From Acidobacteriota bacterium (GTDB taxonomy: Bacteria > Acidobacteriota > Blastocatellia > Pyrinomonadales > Pyrinomonadaceae), in assembly GCA_019239425.1 (NCBI GenBank), contig JAFAZX010000021.1, positions 1 through 37,019 of the forward strand: a stretch of 37,019 nt of DNA, read 5' to 3'. The position numbers were made by a program, and so were the translations under genes. Below, one piece after another: positions 6,915 to 14,955 of the stretch. The notes below the pieces were generated by a model. The model did not search any database. It was given only the letters and a program-made list of their open reading frames with translations, and was not told where the DNA came from. Every line of letters starts with the position of its first letter. Position 1 is the first letter of the stretch.

Positions 6915-7640
6915 CTATTTTTCTGCGCGGAGCGCCGCCATGTCAGGGTTTCTCGGGCCGTTGAAGTAGTCGCACCGGGCCCGGACCGGGCACTGTTCGC
7001 ACAGCGGCCGCTTCGCCCTGCACACCAGCGCGCTGAAATCCAGAACCGCCCAGTTGGCCTGGAGGCTGTCCCCGCCCTCCACGACCCGGCGGGAGAGTGT
7101 ATGCAGGTAAGGGTCGTCGCGCACGTCGAAGTAGGTGCGCGGCCCGAAGAAGCGCTCCAGCACCCGGGCCATGTTCACGTCGACGAAAGGCTCCGGAATC
7201 CCGTGCACGGTGTTCAGGACGACGCTCGCGGTGTACTGGCCGACGCTCTCGAGTCGCTCGAGCTCGTCGCGCGTCGCCGGGACCTCCCCGCCGCGCTCCG
7301 CGATGGCCTCGGCGAGGCGTCGAAAGATGTGCGCCTTCAGGCGCCACAGCCCTAAGGGCTTCAGAATCTCTTCCAGTTCCCCGGGCTCGGCCCGGGAGAG
7401 CGCCGCGAAATCCGGGTACTTCGCCAGGAAGGCCGGGTAGACGCGCGCGACGTTGGCTGCCACGGTGCGCTGAAGCATCACCTCCGCGACCAGGACCTCG
7501 TAGGGGGTCCGGCCGGGCTCACGCCAGGGAAAAGAGCGGCTGCTGCCCCCAAACCACCTCAGCAGGCGCCGCCGGAACCATGGCACTTTCTTGATAACGT
7601 CAGGGGCTAGCTCGTAGTCGTTTCTGGGCCGACGCCTCAT
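6915..7640 (-). CDS. HhH-GPD DNA glycosylase, probable mismatch (T:G) glycosylase paired with the C5 methyltransferase
   Basis: 241 aa. Family landmarks: RSFPWREPGRTPYEVLVAEVMLQRT (PWR at about 38-40, Glu at 53), the helix-hairpin-helix ESVGQYTASVVLNTVHG (131-147), the catalytic aspartate in FVDVNMARVLERFFG (D154), and a perfect 4Fe-4S signature C-x6-C-x2-C-x5-C (C207, C214, C217, C223). Tyr136 occupies the position that is Lys in endonuclease III and Ser in E. coli MutY; it is Tyr in the thymine glycosylase Mig.Mth (also in animal MutY homologues). The MutY C-terminal 8-oxoG-recognition domain is absent. The divergent C5-methyltransferase starts 17 bases away. I infer that it repairs T:G mismatches from 5-methylcytosine deamination, the role played elsewhere by Vsr. 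A MutY-like adenine activity is not excluded. Confidence 0.85.
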   Translation of the reverse strand: MRRRPRNDYELAPDVIKKVPWFRRRLLRWFGGSSRSFPWREPGRTPYEVLVAEVMLQRTVAANVARVYPAFLAKYPDFAALSRAEPGELEEILKPLGLWRLKAHIFRRLAEAIAERGGEVPATRDELERLESVGQYTASVVLNTVHGIPEPFVDVNMARVLERFFGPRTYFDVRDDPYLHTLSRRVVEGGDSLQANWAVLDFSALVCRAKRPLCEQCPVRARCDYFNGPRNPDMAALRAEK

Positions 7641-7657
7641 AGGTCTCAGTCTGCGCT

Positions 7658-8737
7658 ATGCCTAGGAAGAAGGTCACGCCAGCCGCCCCAGCCGAGGCGG
7701 CCCGCCCGCGGCCGATTATCACCGACTCGCTCTTCGCCGGGTGCGGGGGGATGGACCTCGGGTTCGTCGGCAACTTCACTTACCGCGACGAACACTACGA
7801 GGCGCTTCCGTTCGAGATCATCAAGGCCTACGACAATAACGCGCACTGCGTCGAGACCTACAAGCAGAACATCGGCCCGCACGTCGAGATCGCGGACCTG
7901 TCCAACCTGCCGGGCGCTAATATGCCACCCGCCGAGTGCCTGATGGGCGGCTTTCCGTGTCAGGATTTTTCGTCGTGCGGGCCTTACAGGGGCCTCGACT
8001 CCGACCGGGGGCAGCTCTACAAGGCGTTTGTCCGGCACATGGACGCGCACTCCCCCCTCGTGGTCGTGGCGGAGAACGTCCTCCACCTGAAGCACATGCA
8101 GGAGGGGGAAGTGCTGGCGATCATCCAGAAGGACCTGGAGGCGGCCGGGCCTGGCTACAGGTTCGAGGTCTGGCCGCTTTACGCCCCCGACTACGGCGTC
8201 CCGCAGACCCGCTCCCGGCTCTTCTTCATGGGGGTCCGAAATGACCTGGAGGGCTTCCCCCAGAGGCCGCCAGACACCCACTTCATGCGGTACAGGTCGG
8301 TAGACTGGGCCATCGACGACCTCGTGAACGTGACTGACGAGTCGGTGCCGAACCAGAGCCAGTACTTCAAGGCCAACAAGGCGAAGAACGGGCGCGGACA
8401 AGGCGACGAAGTTAGCCGCAGGGGCGAGCCCGCCTACACGGTGCGCTCGAACACGAAGTCGCGCATCCAGTTCCACTACAGCCTGCCCCGGCGGCTGACG
8501 ATCCGCGAGTGCGCACGCATCCAGACCTTCCCGGACACCTTCGTTTTCCCGCACCTCATGACCATCAACATGCGGCAGATCGGCAACGCCGTGCCGCCGA
8601 TCCTGGCCCACCACTTGGCGAGGTCGATAGCGGCCTACTTCGAGACGATACCGGCCGAGAAGAGAATAGACGCCGATGCGGCCCGCGCCGCCGCCGCGCC
8701 GCCCCCGGCCCCGGCCGACGACGCCCAGGCCGCCTAA
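7658..8737 (+). CDS. DNA (cytosine-5) methyltransferase
   Basis: 359 aa. It transfers a methyl group from S-adenosylmethionine to C5 of cytosine. Motifs in order: I, SLFAGCGGMDLGF (about 24-36, AdoMet binding); IV, GGFPCQDFS with the catalytic Cys at about 101; VI, AENV (138-141); VIII, QTRSRLFFMG (183-192); IX, RLTIRECARIQTFPDTF (279-295); X, QIGNAVPP (307-314). The target-recognition region between VIII and IX is only about 80 residues, so the recognition site is likely short and cannot be read from sequence. The C-terminus is an Ala/Pro-rich tail. Its stop overlaps by 4 bases the stop region of the opposing 189-aa gene, making it convergent with the restriction-type operon and divergent from the glycosylase. 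Confidence 0.93.
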   Translation: MPRKKVTPAAPAEAARPRPIITDSLFAGCGGMDLGFVGNFTYRDEHYEALPFEIIKAYDNNAHCVETYKQNIGPHVEIADLSNLPGANMPPAECLMGGFPCQDFSSCGPYRGLDSDRGQLYKAFVRHMDAHSPLVVVAENVLHLKHMQEGEVLAIIQKDLEAAGPGYRFEVWPLYAPDYGVPQTRSRLFFMGVRNDLEGFPQRPPDTHFMRYRSVDWAIDDLVNVTDESVPNQSQYFKANKAKNGRGQGDEVSRRGEPAYTVRSNTKSRIQFHYSLPRRLTIRECARIQTFPDTFVFPHLMTINMRQIGNAVPPILAHHLARSIAAYFETIPAEKRIDADAARAAAAPPPAPADDAQAA

Positions 8738-9303
8738 TCGACCCAGGCGCAGTCCACTCCGACGAGGCCCAGCGCCCGTTCGGTCAGCCGCTTGTCCGAC
8801 TCGTTAACCGGGTTGCCGTGCTCGTGAATGACCAGCAGGAGCCTCGGCCCATCCCCCTTGCCGTTGCCGCGGGTCTTGTCCGGGAGCCCGGCGACGTACA
8901 GCAGCAGCTTCTTCAGCCCCGTCTCCCACTTCACGTAGGTCGTCCTGGCCGCCGCGATGAACGTGTTCGCCTCCGAGCGGTGTAAGGAGACCCCACGCTC
9001 CTTGTCGTAACCGACCTCGAAGCACTTGCCGAAGTCCGCCGAGATTACCCCGCCGAGATCACGCAGCAGTCCCTTCCGCCTCTTGGCGTACTTGTTGAGG
9101 AGGGCGTCCTTGACGTAGCTCTTGACGCGCTCCTCCGGCATGAATTCCCGGAGTCGCCGACCCACGTGCGGGTCGGCGACGAGGGCGTCGATGAACACCG
9201 CGTTGGCGTTCTTGCCCTTCTGGAGGTACTTGTGGCGGTCCGCCAGTTCGTCGACGTGCCCGATGATCTGGTTCCTAACTTCGGGAGGTATTTTGATGCT
9301 CAT
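8734..9303 (-). CDS. Unknown 189-aa protein, last gene of the restriction-type operon
   Basis: The ATG at 9303 lies inside the final codons of the helicase gene (29-base overlap), so translation is probably coupled and the product is likely needed in step with the helicase. The N-terminal half is helical and basic (VKSYVKDALLNKYAKRRKGLL); the C-terminal half ends GPRLLLVIHEHGNPVNESDKRL, a hydrophobic strand followed by HEHGN. I do not recognise a family and see no certain nuclease motif. By position it should be an accessory or specificity subunit of the module; that is inference. Confidence 0.7.
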   Translation of the reverse strand: MSIKIPPEVRNQIIGHVDELADRHKYLQKGKNANAVFIDALVADPHVGRRLREFMPEERVKSYVKDALLNKYAKRRKGLLRDLGGVISADFGKCFEVGYDKERGVSLHRSEANTFIAAARTTYVKWETGLKKLLLYVAGLPDKTRGNGKGDGPRLLLVIHEHGNPVNESDKRLTERALGLVGVDCAWVD

Positions 9304-10966
9304 AGTAAGGGAGCGGGAACTTAAGGTGCTGTGCCTCCTCCGCGTCGCCGAGGTCCGCGACGTCCTTCAGCCACTGCTGGATGAAAGGCACCGCGCCCTC
9401 GTTCATGAAGGTGACGATGCCGTTGGCGAAAAAGAGGGTCTCGTAGCCCTTCGGGGGCTTGCGCGCGTCGCTGTCCATCTGCATCACCTCAGCGAGCCTG
9501 CGCACGTCGGTGACGAAGTCGAGGACGAGGAGCTTGTCCTTGCCCGGCGCGAGCCGCAGCCCCCGCCCCATCTGCTGGACGAAGATGCGCCGGGAGTGGG
9601 TGGCCCGCAGGAAGACGAGCACGTTCACGTCGGGCACGTCGATGCCCTCGTTCAGAACGTCGACGGCCGTGACGGCCTGTATCTTCCCGGCGGCGAACTG
9701 CATCAGCGTGCGGTTGCGCTCGATCTTGTCCACCCCGGAGAGTGACTTGCAGACTAGGCCTGAGGAGGCGGTCAGCAGTCCCGCGAAGCGCTTGCAGTGC
9801 TCGATGGAGGCGCAGAAGACGATGACCCGAGGGTTCCGCACCGACTTGCACTGCGCCAGCAGTTCCTCGATGACCGCCTCGTCCCGCTGCGGGACGAAGA
9901 GCCGCTTGTTCAGGTCGCGGATGGTCAGGCGGCCGCCAGTCTCTTCGAGCACCCGCTCCCAGTCGATCGTGTCACAGTAGATGCGGTAGTCGGCCTTCGC
10001 CAGGTATCCCATCTTCATGCCGTCGACGAGCGAGACGCGCGCCAGGGGGGCCCCGAAGATGCCATCGATGTTCGCGCCGTCGCCCCGCCACGGGGTCGCC
10101 GTCATCCCGACCAGCAGCCTGGGCTTCAGGTGGTAGATGCACTTACGGAAGCCCCGCGCCAGGGCGTGGTGCGCCTCGTCCACGATGACGACGTCGTAGT
10201 CGTCCGGGTGGATGCCGCTCAGGTAGTTGCTGAAGGTCTGGTAGAGGCCGAAGTTGACCCCCTCGTAGGGTTTGGGGAGCGACCCCTCGAAAAAGACGCG
10301 GGTCGGGACGGACTTGCCGAGCTGGCTCCAGAAGCTCTGCTCCAGCTGGAGGGCGAGCGGCTGGGAGTGGCAGAGCACCAGGCACCGCTTCAGGCCGTAG
10401 TCGTGGTAGAGGTGTGACAGTGTCCCCGCCGCGATCACCGTCTTGCCGAGCCCCGTGGCGACGACGAACTGGGCCCGCGTCCCGCCGGTGACGAAGCGCT
10501 CGAGGCACCGCTCGACGATGTCCTGCTGGTAGGAGCGCAGATCCCGGTGTTCGTGGTGCTCCTCGGGGAACTGCCCGAGTAACTCCTCCAGGAACTTGCC
10601 GTTCCAGAGCCGGATGTCGAACCCGGCCGCCCGCAGGCGGTCTTTCCGGGTGACGGCCGAGTCGGTGAAGTCGCCGTTGGTGGCCACCACCCCGACGTCG
10701 CCGCCGTAGGAGTTCATGGCATCGAGGACTTCCTGGATGGCCGCCGGGCCGACGTAGTTCGCGCCGGTGACGGCCTTCACCTGGACCACGAAGACTTGCT
10801 CGCGGGATCCTTGGCGGCGTGTGCCAATCACGTCGCCGCCGCCGTCGCCACGGCTCCCGACCACGCGGACGCTGTGCCAGCCGCAGTGGGACATGATGCG
10901 CGCGACGGCCCGCTCGACCGCCCGCCAGTCGGTGCCCCGCATCACGTCTTCGGTCAGGAAGCTCAA
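9275..10966 (-). CDS. Superfamily 2 helicase with N-terminal Mrr-type restriction nuclease domain
   Basis: 563 aa from the TTG at 10966, chosen because AGGAGA lies seven bases upstream and the TTG overlaps the TGA of the GHKL gene as TTGA. Residues about 10-130 are an Mrr-like PD-(D/E)xK nuclease: GSRGDGGGDVIG (D41/D45), then VVQVKA (Q62-V-K64), then GGDVGVVATNGDFTDSA. The helicase follows: motif I ATGLGKT (170-176), II VIVDEAHHA (DEAH 263-266), III GMTATPWRGDG, IV-V NEGIDVPDVNVLVFLRAT and VI FVQQMGRGLR. This layout is that of DNA-translocating restriction enzymes. Together with the GHKL ATPase and methyltransferase it probably cleaves DNA lacking the protective methylation. Confidence 0.9.
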   Translation of the reverse strand: MSFLTEDVMRGTDWRAVERAVARIMSHCGWHSVRVVGSRGDGGGDVIGTRRQGSREQVFVVQVKAVTGANYVGPAAIQEVLDAMNSYGGDVGVVATNGDFTDSAVTRKDRLRAAGFDIRLWNGKFLEELLGQFPEEHHEHRDLRSYQQDIVERCLERFVTGGTRAQFVVATGLGKTVIAAGTLSHLYHDYGLKRCLVLCHSQPLALQLEQSFWSQLGKSVPTRVFFEGSLPKPYEGVNFGLYQTFSNYLSGIHPDDYDVVIVDEAHHALARGFRKCIYHLKPRLLVGMTATPWRGDGANIDGIFGAPLARVSLVDGMKMGYLAKADYRIYCDTIDWERVLEETGGRLTIRDLNKRLFVPQRDEAVIEELLAQCKSVRNPRVIVFCASIEHCKRFAGLLTASSGLVCKSLSGVDKIERNRTLMQFAAGKIQAVTAVDVLNEGIDVPDVNVLVFLRATHSRRIFVQQMGRGLRLAPGKDKLLVLDFVTDVRRLAEVMQMDSDARKPPKGYETLFFANGIVTFMNEGAVPFIQQWLKDVADLGDAEEAQHLKFPLPYYEHQNTSRS

Positions 10967-13410
10967 AGCTCGGTCTCCTGCTCCAGGATGTTCAGGGAGT
11001 GCAGGCAGCGGGCCAGCTCCGCCTTCTGCTGGCGGGCGGGCGAGCGCGACTCGCTGATAACCCACAGGGCGTCCTTGAGGAAGGAGAGCAGCCGCTCCTT
11101 CGACTCGCCCCTGAGCCTCTCGGTGGAGTTGGGGTCCGGGAGGTTGATGTCCATGTAGGGCATCCTGAAGAACTTGCCGTCGAAGAACTCCTCGGGAAAG
11201 CGGTCGACGAGCCTGACCATCGTGCGGGCCGGGGCCACGGCCAAGGCGTTGATACTGCCGACGTCGCGCGACTGGAAGCGGCGCAGCAGGTCCGTGTTCG
11301 ACAGGAGCGAGTTGGCGATCTCCTCGACCTCGCCAACCGCCTCGTGGACGTGGTCCATCACCTCCTGCTCGCGCAGCGAGAGAAGTTCGATGGCCCGCTC
11401 CTTGAGGGTGTTGAAGAAGGTGTTTGCCGCCTCCTGCATCCTGCCGACGTCCACCCGCGAGTCGGGGAAGTTCTCAGTGACGAGGCCGGTAAAGAGCTTC
11501 CAAGCCCCGCCCCCCGGCAGCGAGTCGCGGATCTGGAATCTCTCGGCCAGGCCGATGAGCAGCAGGTCGCGGTGCGTGACGTGGTAGTCGCGCAGGAACG
11601 GGTGGCGCGGGTTGTAGAAGAACTCGACCCGGTGCCCGTCCTTGTGGAAGTGGCAGGGGTCACCGTCCTCGCCCTCGCCGATCTTGCCCGAGTTCAGCTC
11701 CCACACGGTCACGGCGAACGGGGCGCGCCCCTCCGGGTAGGTGTAGTCCCGCGAGTCCACGACGCTCCTGGCGGACCTGGCCCGGAGGTCCTCCACCGGG
11801 TCGCGCTGCGGTTCGGGGGCGGCTGCCGCCCCGCCGATGACCAGCGTGGCCCCGCCCCCGGCGACACCCGCGGCCCCGTTGCCGCTGCTCGCCGTCGTCG
11901 CCTCGCCCCCTGCCCCGGCCGGGGCCCCGTCACCCCCGCCGGATGTGTAGATCGAAGTGTCATCGGAGCTGCGCCTGCCCGGGTCCGCCTTCTGGCCCTT
12001 GCCCTTGTCGGCCCTCACGCGGTCGGCCTCGCGGGCGGCCTCCCACCACTTGTCGTCCGCCTGGTAGTCGGGGTCGCCCTCCCGGAACTTCTTCGCCCAG
12101 TTGCGGGCCTCGTGGTGGGGGGCGGCCACCAGGTGCTTCGTGCCTGCGTCGACGACGCCGTAGCCGCGGACGAGGCGGCCCAGCGGGCTGTTATTGTCGT
12201 CCGTGTAGCCGTGTGCCTTGCGATTGTTCGGGCGGATTGGCCCCGCCCCCCGCAGCGCCTCGACCACCTCGTGCCAGGAGGCGTCCGTCCGGTCGAAGTC
12301 GTTCTTCTGGTAGGTCGGCGGGACGTGGTCGACGTGGATCTCGCCGACTACGCGGCCGCCGACCGTCGCGCCCAGCTCTACCGGGTACTCGAGCTCGCGG
12401 TTGCCGGTGAGCGGGTTCTCGAAGTAGAAGAGCGACTTGTCGCGGCGCAGTATCTTGCGGCCGTTGCGAATGAAGTCGATGCCGAAGTCGTCCGGGTCGG
12501 GGTAGCGCTGGACGCCCAGCCAGCCGGAAACCCGTTTCGCCCTCGACACGATCCTGGGCGGCAGTGACCCGTTCTGGAGCTCGTACCTGAGCGCCTCTTC
12601 CTCCTCCTCGAGCGAGAGGTAGCGGTTGCGCTCGGAGTCGAAGAGTGCCTCCCCAAAGACCTCATCGATGTCGACGCGCGCCGGGATATTGACCCCGCCA
12701 CGCGCCACCGTGACGTAACGCTTCGCGTCCCAGACACAGTGGCGGCGGGCGCCCAGCACGTGCGACTTGACCATCACCTCGACGTCGCCCTGCTCGAGGA
12801 TGGGTGCGTAGATGTCGGAGAGTATCTCCCGGATCTGCGAAACCGAGTTGCGGAGGCTGGCGTAGATCGAGGGCTTGAGCTTCTGGACGATGACCTTCGT
12901 ACCGTGCTCGTCTTTGCGCTGTTTCGGCACGGTGACCACGGGAGCCTTGAAGACGCCTGAACGGGTGAGCTCCGCAAAGTCTATCGAGATGCCGACGTAC
13001 TCCGGAGCGTCGGCCGTGGCGGACAGGAAGAGGGTCTTCTCGCCCAGCCTGGCCGTGGCGATGTTGAACCCCATGCCGAAGAGGCCGAGATTGTCGAGCG
13101 GGTCGTTGCTCGTGAACCCGGCTCGTACGCTGTCCTGGATGGCGTCGAGCGTGAGGCCCGGGCCTGTGTCGAGCACCTCGAGCTGGCGATCGCCCGCCGC
13201 CACGCTTTCACCCGACCAGGAGACGATGACCCGCTTCTTGCCACCCCCTGCGGCCAGCGCCCCGGCCCCGCCGCGGGAGGCCATGTCGAGGGCGTTGTCC
13301 ACCAGCTCTGCGATGCACTGCCACGGGGCGAAGGGAATCTCGCCGAGCGTGCGCAGGATGCGCGGGGTGGGGGTGATGTCGCGCATCTCGCGCGTTTCGA
13401 GTTCCTGCAT
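10963..13410 (-). CDS. GHKL ATPase of the MORC/MutL type associated with restriction systems
   Basis: 815 aa. GHKL ATP-binding motifs: N box IAELVDNALD (Asn39), G1 LDTGPGL (Asp81), G2 NLGLFGMGFN (107-116) and HGTKVIV further on. A long middle domain follows, then a low-complexity Gly/Ala linker (about 485-550) and a C-terminal helical domain with charged coiled-coil-like segments (ERAIELLSLREQEVMDHVHEA). MutL/MORC-like ATPases are known partners in prokaryotic restriction-modification loci with C5-methyltransferases, SF2 helicases and nucleases, where an ATP-driven clamp is proposed to load or coordinate the nuclease. The gene is followed by the helicase with a 4-base overlap and preceded by the 75-aa gene. 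ATG 13410 has GGAG ten bases upstream. Confidence 0.88.
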   Translation of the reverse strand: MQELETREMRDITPTPRILRTLGEIPFAPWQCIAELVDNALDMASRGGAGALAAGGGKKRVIVSWSGESVAAGDRQLEVLDTGPGLTLDAIQDSVRAGFTSNDPLDNLGLFGMGFNIATARLGEKTLFLSATADAPEYVGISIDFAELTRSGVFKAPVVTVPKQRKDEHGTKVIVQKLKPSIYASLRNSVSQIREILSDIYAPILEQGDVEVMVKSHVLGARRHCVWDAKRYVTVARGGVNIPARVDIDEVFGEALFDSERNRYLSLEEEEEALRYELQNGSLPPRIVSRAKRVSGWLGVQRYPDPDDFGIDFIRNGRKILRRDKSLFYFENPLTGNRELEYPVELGATVGGRVVGEIHVDHVPPTYQKNDFDRTDASWHEVVEALRGAGPIRPNNRKAHGYTDDNNSPLGRLVRGYGVVDAGTKHLVAAPHHEARNWAKKFREGDPDYQADDKWWEAAREADRVRADKGKGQKADPGRRSSDDTSIYTSGGGDGAPAGAGGEATTASSGNGAAGVAGGGATLVIGGAAAAPEPQRDPVEDLRARSARSVVDSRDYTYPEGRAPFAVTVWELNSGKIGEGEDGDPCHFHKDGHRVEFFYNPRHPFLRDYHVTHRDLLLIGLAERFQIRDSLPGGGAWKLFTGLVTENFPDSRVDVGRMQEAANTFFNTLKERAIELLSLREQEVMDHVHEAVGEVEEIANSLLSNTDLLRRFQSRDVGSINALAVAPARTMVRLVDRFPEEFFDGKFFRMPYMDINLPDPNSTERLRGESKERLLSFLKDALWVISESRSPARQQKAELARCLHSLNILEQETEL

Positions 13411-13484
13411 GTCGTGACCGCTCCGTGTGCTCGTAGTTGACGGCCGGTTAGGACGTGAGTGTCCTACCGCGTGGTGCGCCCGGG

Positions 13485-13712
13485 CTACAACTCCTTGTCG
13501 ATGATCTCCCGCAGCTGTGCCACAGCCTCAGGGCTGAACCGGATGGACTGGCTCTTTTTTCCGGGGATCTTCCTGAGGGCCGACCCATAGGTGTCGATCT
13601 GAAGGTACTTCTCGCCCTCGGGTCCGCTGATGACGGTGTAGGTGCACTCGACCTCGGTGTGGCTCGAGTCACGATCCATGTTGATGCGCGCGAGTTTCTT
13701 GACTATCGCCAT
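13485..13712 (-). CDS. Small conserved protein, first gene of the restriction-type operon (75 aa)
   Basis: ATG 13712 has GGAG six bases upstream. The product has TEVECTYTVISGPEGEKYLQIDTYGS followed by GKKSQSIRFSPEAVAQLREII: a short beta-sheet then a helix. Similar small proteins are common next to restriction-modification genes and have been misnamed methionyl-tRNA formyltransferase in databases; this is from memory of the family pattern. The role is unknown, perhaps a regulator or DNA-end/substrate adaptor. It is transcribed with the GHKL gene 74 bases downstream. Confidence 0.7.
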   Translation of the reverse strand: MAIVKKLARINMDRDSSHTEVECTYTVISGPEGEKYLQIDTYGSALRKIPGKKSQSIRFSPEAVAQLREIIDKEL

Positions 13713-14122
13713 CGGATTCTCCGGATTGCCCGCGGACTCGCGGGGAGTGAGACTCAGGGTGCCTAGCCTGGCTTGTTGAATCGCGCGGGAAGGTGGGGAC
13801 GCGAGAGAATCTCGGGTGCCTGCGTGGAATGTCAGGACGAGGGGTCCACTCTTAGGCGTTTGTCAGCTCAGAGTGAGGAGTCGCACGGTTGACCAAGAAA
13901 AGTCGGCTGCTCGGCTCCCGCTACCGGGTCCCGTGGCGGCGGCCGAAGAAGGGCCCGGCCGGGCCGCCCATTCCCGTCGATTCGGGCCGCATCATACCAC
14001 GGAGAGGGTCTGGCGTTTAAGGTAAATCGAAGCGCCGCGGCCGCTTAGGCGGCCCCGCCCGTGGCGGGCCGAGGTGGGCGCTCTCGGAGGGGGCGGGGGA
14101 GCGGGGCGCACGGCCAGGCGCG
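13713..14122. other. 410-base intergenic region upstream of the restriction-type operon
   Basis: No convincing gene is seen. A 69-aa open frame at 13816-14025 lacks motifs and a good start. The region holds a small hairpin, GGCCGC-TTAG-GCGGCC (14039-14054), and a candidate minus-strand promoter at 13991-14020. If that promoter is real, the operon mRNA has a leader of about 270 nt, room for a leader RNA or leader peptide control. Confidence 0.4.
13991..14020 (-). promoter_or_regulatory. Candidate promoter of the restriction-type operon
   Basis: On the minus strand TTAAAC (14020-14015) is followed after 18 bases by TATGAT (13996-13991). It is the best match I see before the 13712 start, but the leader would be long. 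Confidence 0.3.
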
Positions 14123-14428
14123 CTAGAACGTGATGTCGTCTCTCGGGTGGGCGTAGTCCAGGAGGGCCCGGACCTTCTCGGCCTGGTCGTTCTGCGCCTT
14201 GACCGCAACCTCGTGCCCGCGGTCGACGCCGTCCTCGCCGCCGCGCGCGTCCATGTAGGCAGCCATCCTCACGGCCTTCACGGCCAGCTCACGCAGGCTG
14301 TTCGCTACAACCTTCAAGTCATCCCCGTGGACCCCGGAGAACGTCTCGTCCCACTGATCAGGGGGGATGGTGATGTTTTCCGTCGCCTTAGCGCGAAACA
14401 GCCGCTCAGCCTTCTCGTATCCGTCCAC
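14123..14428 (-). CDS. Unknown small protein (101 aa)
   Basis: GTG 14428 is favoured as start because AGGAGG lies four bases upstream; an open frame runs on to 14521 but has no better signal. The product (VDGYEKAERLFRAKATENITIPPDQWDETFSG...) is helical and charged and ends YAHPRDDITF. I do not recognise a family. It is flanked by the XRE gene upstream, transcribed in the same direction, with a gap of 140 bases. Confidence 0.55.
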   Translation of the reverse strand: MDGYEKAERLFRAKATENITIPPDQWDETFSGVHGDDLKVVANSLRELAVKAVRMAAYMDARGGEDGVDRGHEVAVKAQNDQAEKVRALLDYAHPRDDITF

Positions 14429-14568
14429 GGAACCTCCTGCACCCGTCGCCTCGTGTTGTCCCCGCGCCAGGCTCACGTGCCGCCAGTCGGGGCCACGGGC
14501 TGAGATACCAAAAGCTGACAACCGTGGTCAAATCCGAGGACGGCCGCGCTCGTCGCCCGGCTTCCTGG

Positions 14569-14805
14569 CTAGCGCAGCTTCCTGAGCAACTCCGCTGGGT
14601 CGCAGCTCAGCACGTCGGCGATCTCCATGAGTTCCAAGACGTCGACGCCCCTCGCCCCCGTCTCGTACTTCGAGACGTAAGCCTGCTTGCGGCCCAGCCG
14701 CTCGGCCAGCTCGACCTGCGTCAGTCCCGCCTCCCGGCGGGCCTCGACTAGGAGGGCCGCCAGCCGCTCCGCCCTCGCTTTTCGTGACTCGGCAGTCGCC
14801 TTCAT
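14569..14805 (-). CDS. XRE-family regulator (78 aa)
   Basis: A single helix-turn-helix domain: ARRE AGLTQVELAERLGRKQ then AYVSKYETGARGVDVLELMEIADVLSCDP, with no sensor domain. ATG 14805 is weakly preceded by GGCCGGGG. The gene is divergent from the exonuclease gene; two kinds of repeats in the space between (14832-14846 and 14871-14916) are probable operators, so it likely controls itself and the exonuclease. Confidence 0.8.
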   Translation of the reverse strand: MKATAESRKARAERLAALLVEARREAGLTQVELAERLGRKQAYVSKYETGARGVDVLELMEIADVLSCDPAELLRKLR

Positions 14806-14831
14806 GGCCCCGGCCGCAGAGATGCGAAAAA

Positions 14832-14846
14832 AATCCGTTGCGGATT
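14832..14846. promoter_or_regulatory. Inverted repeat AATCCG-TTG-CGGATT
   Basis: Perfect 6-bp arms around TTG lie 27 bases upstream of the XRE gene and overlap the -35 box of the candidate exonuclease promoter. Size and place suit an operator of the neighbouring XRE protein. Confidence 0.45.
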
Positions 14847-14866
14847 ATTCCAGATTGGATTACTAT
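14838..14866 (+). promoter_or_regulatory. Candidate promoter of the exonuclease gene
   Basis: TTGCGG (14838-14843), 17-base spacer, TACTAT (14861-14866). The predicted transcript start falls at the beginning of the direct-repeat array at 14871-14916. Confidence 0.4.
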
Positions 14867-14870
14867 GCCG

Positions 14871-14916
14871 GGCCCGATGAGACCCGATGCGGGACCCGAT
14901 GTGACCCTATCGGGTC
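14871..14916. promoter_or_regulatory. Helically phased repeat array (ACCCGAT motifs)
   Basis: Three direct copies of (G/A)CCCGATG start near 14872, 14882 and 14894, about one DNA turn apart, followed by an inverted copy ATCGGGTC (14909-14916). The last direct copy and the inverted copy make an 8-bp perfect inverted repeat with an 8-base spacer. The array lies between the candidate promoter and the start of the exonuclease gene and looks like a repressor-binding region. Confidence 0.5.
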
Positions 14917-14955
14917 TCGCAGTCTATCACGAATTCGAGAGGGAGGTGTTTGCAG

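Noticed and set aside
6915..7640. Calling the HhH-GPD protein MutY
   Set aside because: The MutY C-terminal domain is missing, the motif reads QRT instead of QQT after the catalytic Glu, and the context is a C5 methyltransferase; a Mig-type role fits better, though not proven.
10999..12567. 522-codon plus-strand open frame opposite the GHKL gene
   Set aside because: Composition is that of an antisense shadow; the GHKL motifs on the minus strand are unmistakable.
13816..14025. 69-codon plus-strand open frame
   Set aside because: No ribosome-binding site, no motif, odd composition; lies in a regulatory gap.
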